64,000 nt of DNA from an uncultured Clostridia bacterium (lineage in GTDB: Bacteria > Bacillota > Clostridia > Saccharofermentanales > Saccharofermentanaceae): positions 186,001 through 250,000 of the forward strand of contig CAMJPC010000001.1 of NCBI GenBank assembly GCA_946407705.1, given 5' to 3'. This document shows, piece by piece, positions 63,145 to 64,000 of the stretch; the stretch's first letter is position 1; each line of letters opens with the position of its first letter. Below the pieces are notes generated by a model. The model ran no database searches and was not told the origin of the DNA. It saw only the letters and a list, made by a program, of their open reading frames with translations. Position numbers and translations under genes: made by a program.

Positions 63145-64000
63145 TCAAAAAGCGCTGTTAAGAATTGCGATCATGGCCTTCTCAGCCTTTTCGCGGTCGA
63201 GGCATTTCGCATACATGCTGAAGATCAGGCTTGAATCGGACTTTGTCCAGCCGGTCCTGTATCCGAGCTTCTTGATGGCCGCTTCATCCTTGATACGTAA
63301 ACCGATCATGGCTTTGACCGAATCTCCCGCCTCGGCAAAAGCGCTGTCGATGTCGGGATCGCCCTTGCCAGCCCAGGCATTGTATTTCCTGATGTATTCC
63401 TCAGCCTCCGAAGCAGACATGTACACGGGTTCGACATGCTTTTTCGCTTCTTCGCTTAAGCCGTTCATTATCTTTTCGTATGAATCGGGATATACTCCGA
63501 AGCTCTGGTAGTAATAACCGTAAGTCACGCCGTCAGAGACCAGGATGTCGGGAGTCGTCATGAAATATGCGGATGCAGACTCGTTGCCGTATTCTGTAGG
63601 CTTCTTGCCTTCCTGGTTCGGCATTACGACTATCGCCTGAGGGAAATAAGGGACTTTGAACTCCTCATTCTTCAGGACTTCTTCCATGTATGTCTCGTCG
63701 AGCTCGAAAAAACCGAACGACAAGACAATGACGTCATTCTGAGATTTGTTAAAGATACCGAATCCCAGGAGCACGATTATCGCGATGGCGATCGGGAAGA
63801 TCGAATACTTGAACCATACGTAGGAGAAATGGTCTTTCCACTGTTTCTTCGTCTTGCCCGCGATCTTGAGACCGTTGTCCAGTTCCTTGAGATCAACGTC
63901 GTTTAAGACCTTTATCGCGCCCTCATAATCAGATGCGAAAAAGAATCCTATCAAGCTTCCGAATGCCTCTTCGATCTTATCGCGTCTCGGATCGTTTTCG
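63145..64000 (-). CDS. membrane protein of unknown function, 5' end outside window
   Basis: 285 visible codons; the frame stays open to the right edge (ENDPRRDKIEEAFGS precedes the first possible internal start), so the gene is partial. A cytoplasmic part, one transmembrane helix (FPIAIAIIVLLGFGIF) and an outer domain of ~200 residues. I recognise no family. It lies 39 bases upstream of the GH94 gene and may share its transcript. Confidence 0.75.
   Translation of the reverse strand, partial: ENDPRRDKIEEAFGSLIGFFFASDYEGAIKVLNDVDLKELDNGLKIAGKTKKQWKDHFSYVWFKYSIFPIAIAIIVLLGFGIFNKSQNDVIVLSFGFFELDETYMEEVLKNEEFKVPYFPQAIVVMPNQEGKKPTEYGNESASAYFMTTPDILVSDGVTYGYYYQSFGVYPDSYEKIMNGLSEEAKKHVEPVYMSASEAEEYIRKYNAWAGKGDPDIDSAFAEAGDSVKAMIGLRIKDEAAIKKLGYRTGWTKSDSSLIFSMYAKCLDREKAEKAMIAILNSAF

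Overview
The window reads as part of the chromosome of a Gram-positive, meso-diaminopimelate-type bacterium of the Firmicutes, most likely class Clostridia. Supporting this are the hrcA/CIRCE heat-shock operon, ricT next to holB and tmk, a division and cell-wall (dcw) cluster headed by mraZ, a MurE with the DNPR motif, strong GGAGG ribosome sites, intrinsic terminators and lipoprotein signal peptides. G+C is moderate (around 50 %). I cannot name the genus. Every protein gene is on the minus strand; the only plus-strand gene I see is one tRNA-Leu, so the block is probably a single replichore arm. There is no rRNA, CRISPR array, phage or insertion sequence. Gene order below is from left to right, but transcription runs from right to left.

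Left part (1-13.2 kb): a LacZ-like glycosidase homologue cut by the window edge; a membrane-anchored hypothetical protein behind a phosphodiester-glycosidase-like membrane protein; a tRNA Val-Asp-Phe group with a consensus promoter; metG-tatD-hypothetical; a methyltransferase gene overlapping rsmI; two tandem paralogous lipoproteins; and a small ferredoxin. Next (13.2-22.8 kb): a disordered R/Q/N-rich protein followed by tmk-holB-ricT, then the folate genes folE-folP-folB-folK behind an AraC regulator and a sialate-esterase-like protein, then a DeoR-type regulator.

Middle (22.9-47 kb): tRNA-Leu convergent with hisS-aspS-lepB-lepA; a ThiD-like protein with a degenerate active site; the heat-shock operon hrcA-grpE-clpP-dnaK-dnaJ-prmA with a clear CIRCE box and promoter; an AAA ATPase plus TOPRIM-like protein pair translationally coupled to hemW; and a tight run of response regulator, histidine kinase, nth, recG, rsmD, coaD and a coiled-coil protein.

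Right (46.8-64 kb): the dcw cluster mraZ-rsmH-ftsL-PBP-murE-murF-ftsW-murG-ftsQ followed by ftsZ-nrdR. mraY, murD and ftsA are not at their usual places. Beyond it lie a GH94-type phosphorylase and a truncated membrane protein.

Most notable: (1) the ATPase/TOPRIM pair, which has the architecture of OLD/PARIS/AbiL-like defence modules but sits inside a housekeeping gene run; (2) three proteins with recognisable enzyme scaffolds (GH2, sialate O-acetylesterase, ThiD kinase) that have lost the catalytic residues in otherwise long, intact genes; (3) clpP inserted in the dnaK operon under CIRCE control; (4) an atypical dcw cluster and an unusual FtsZ tail.
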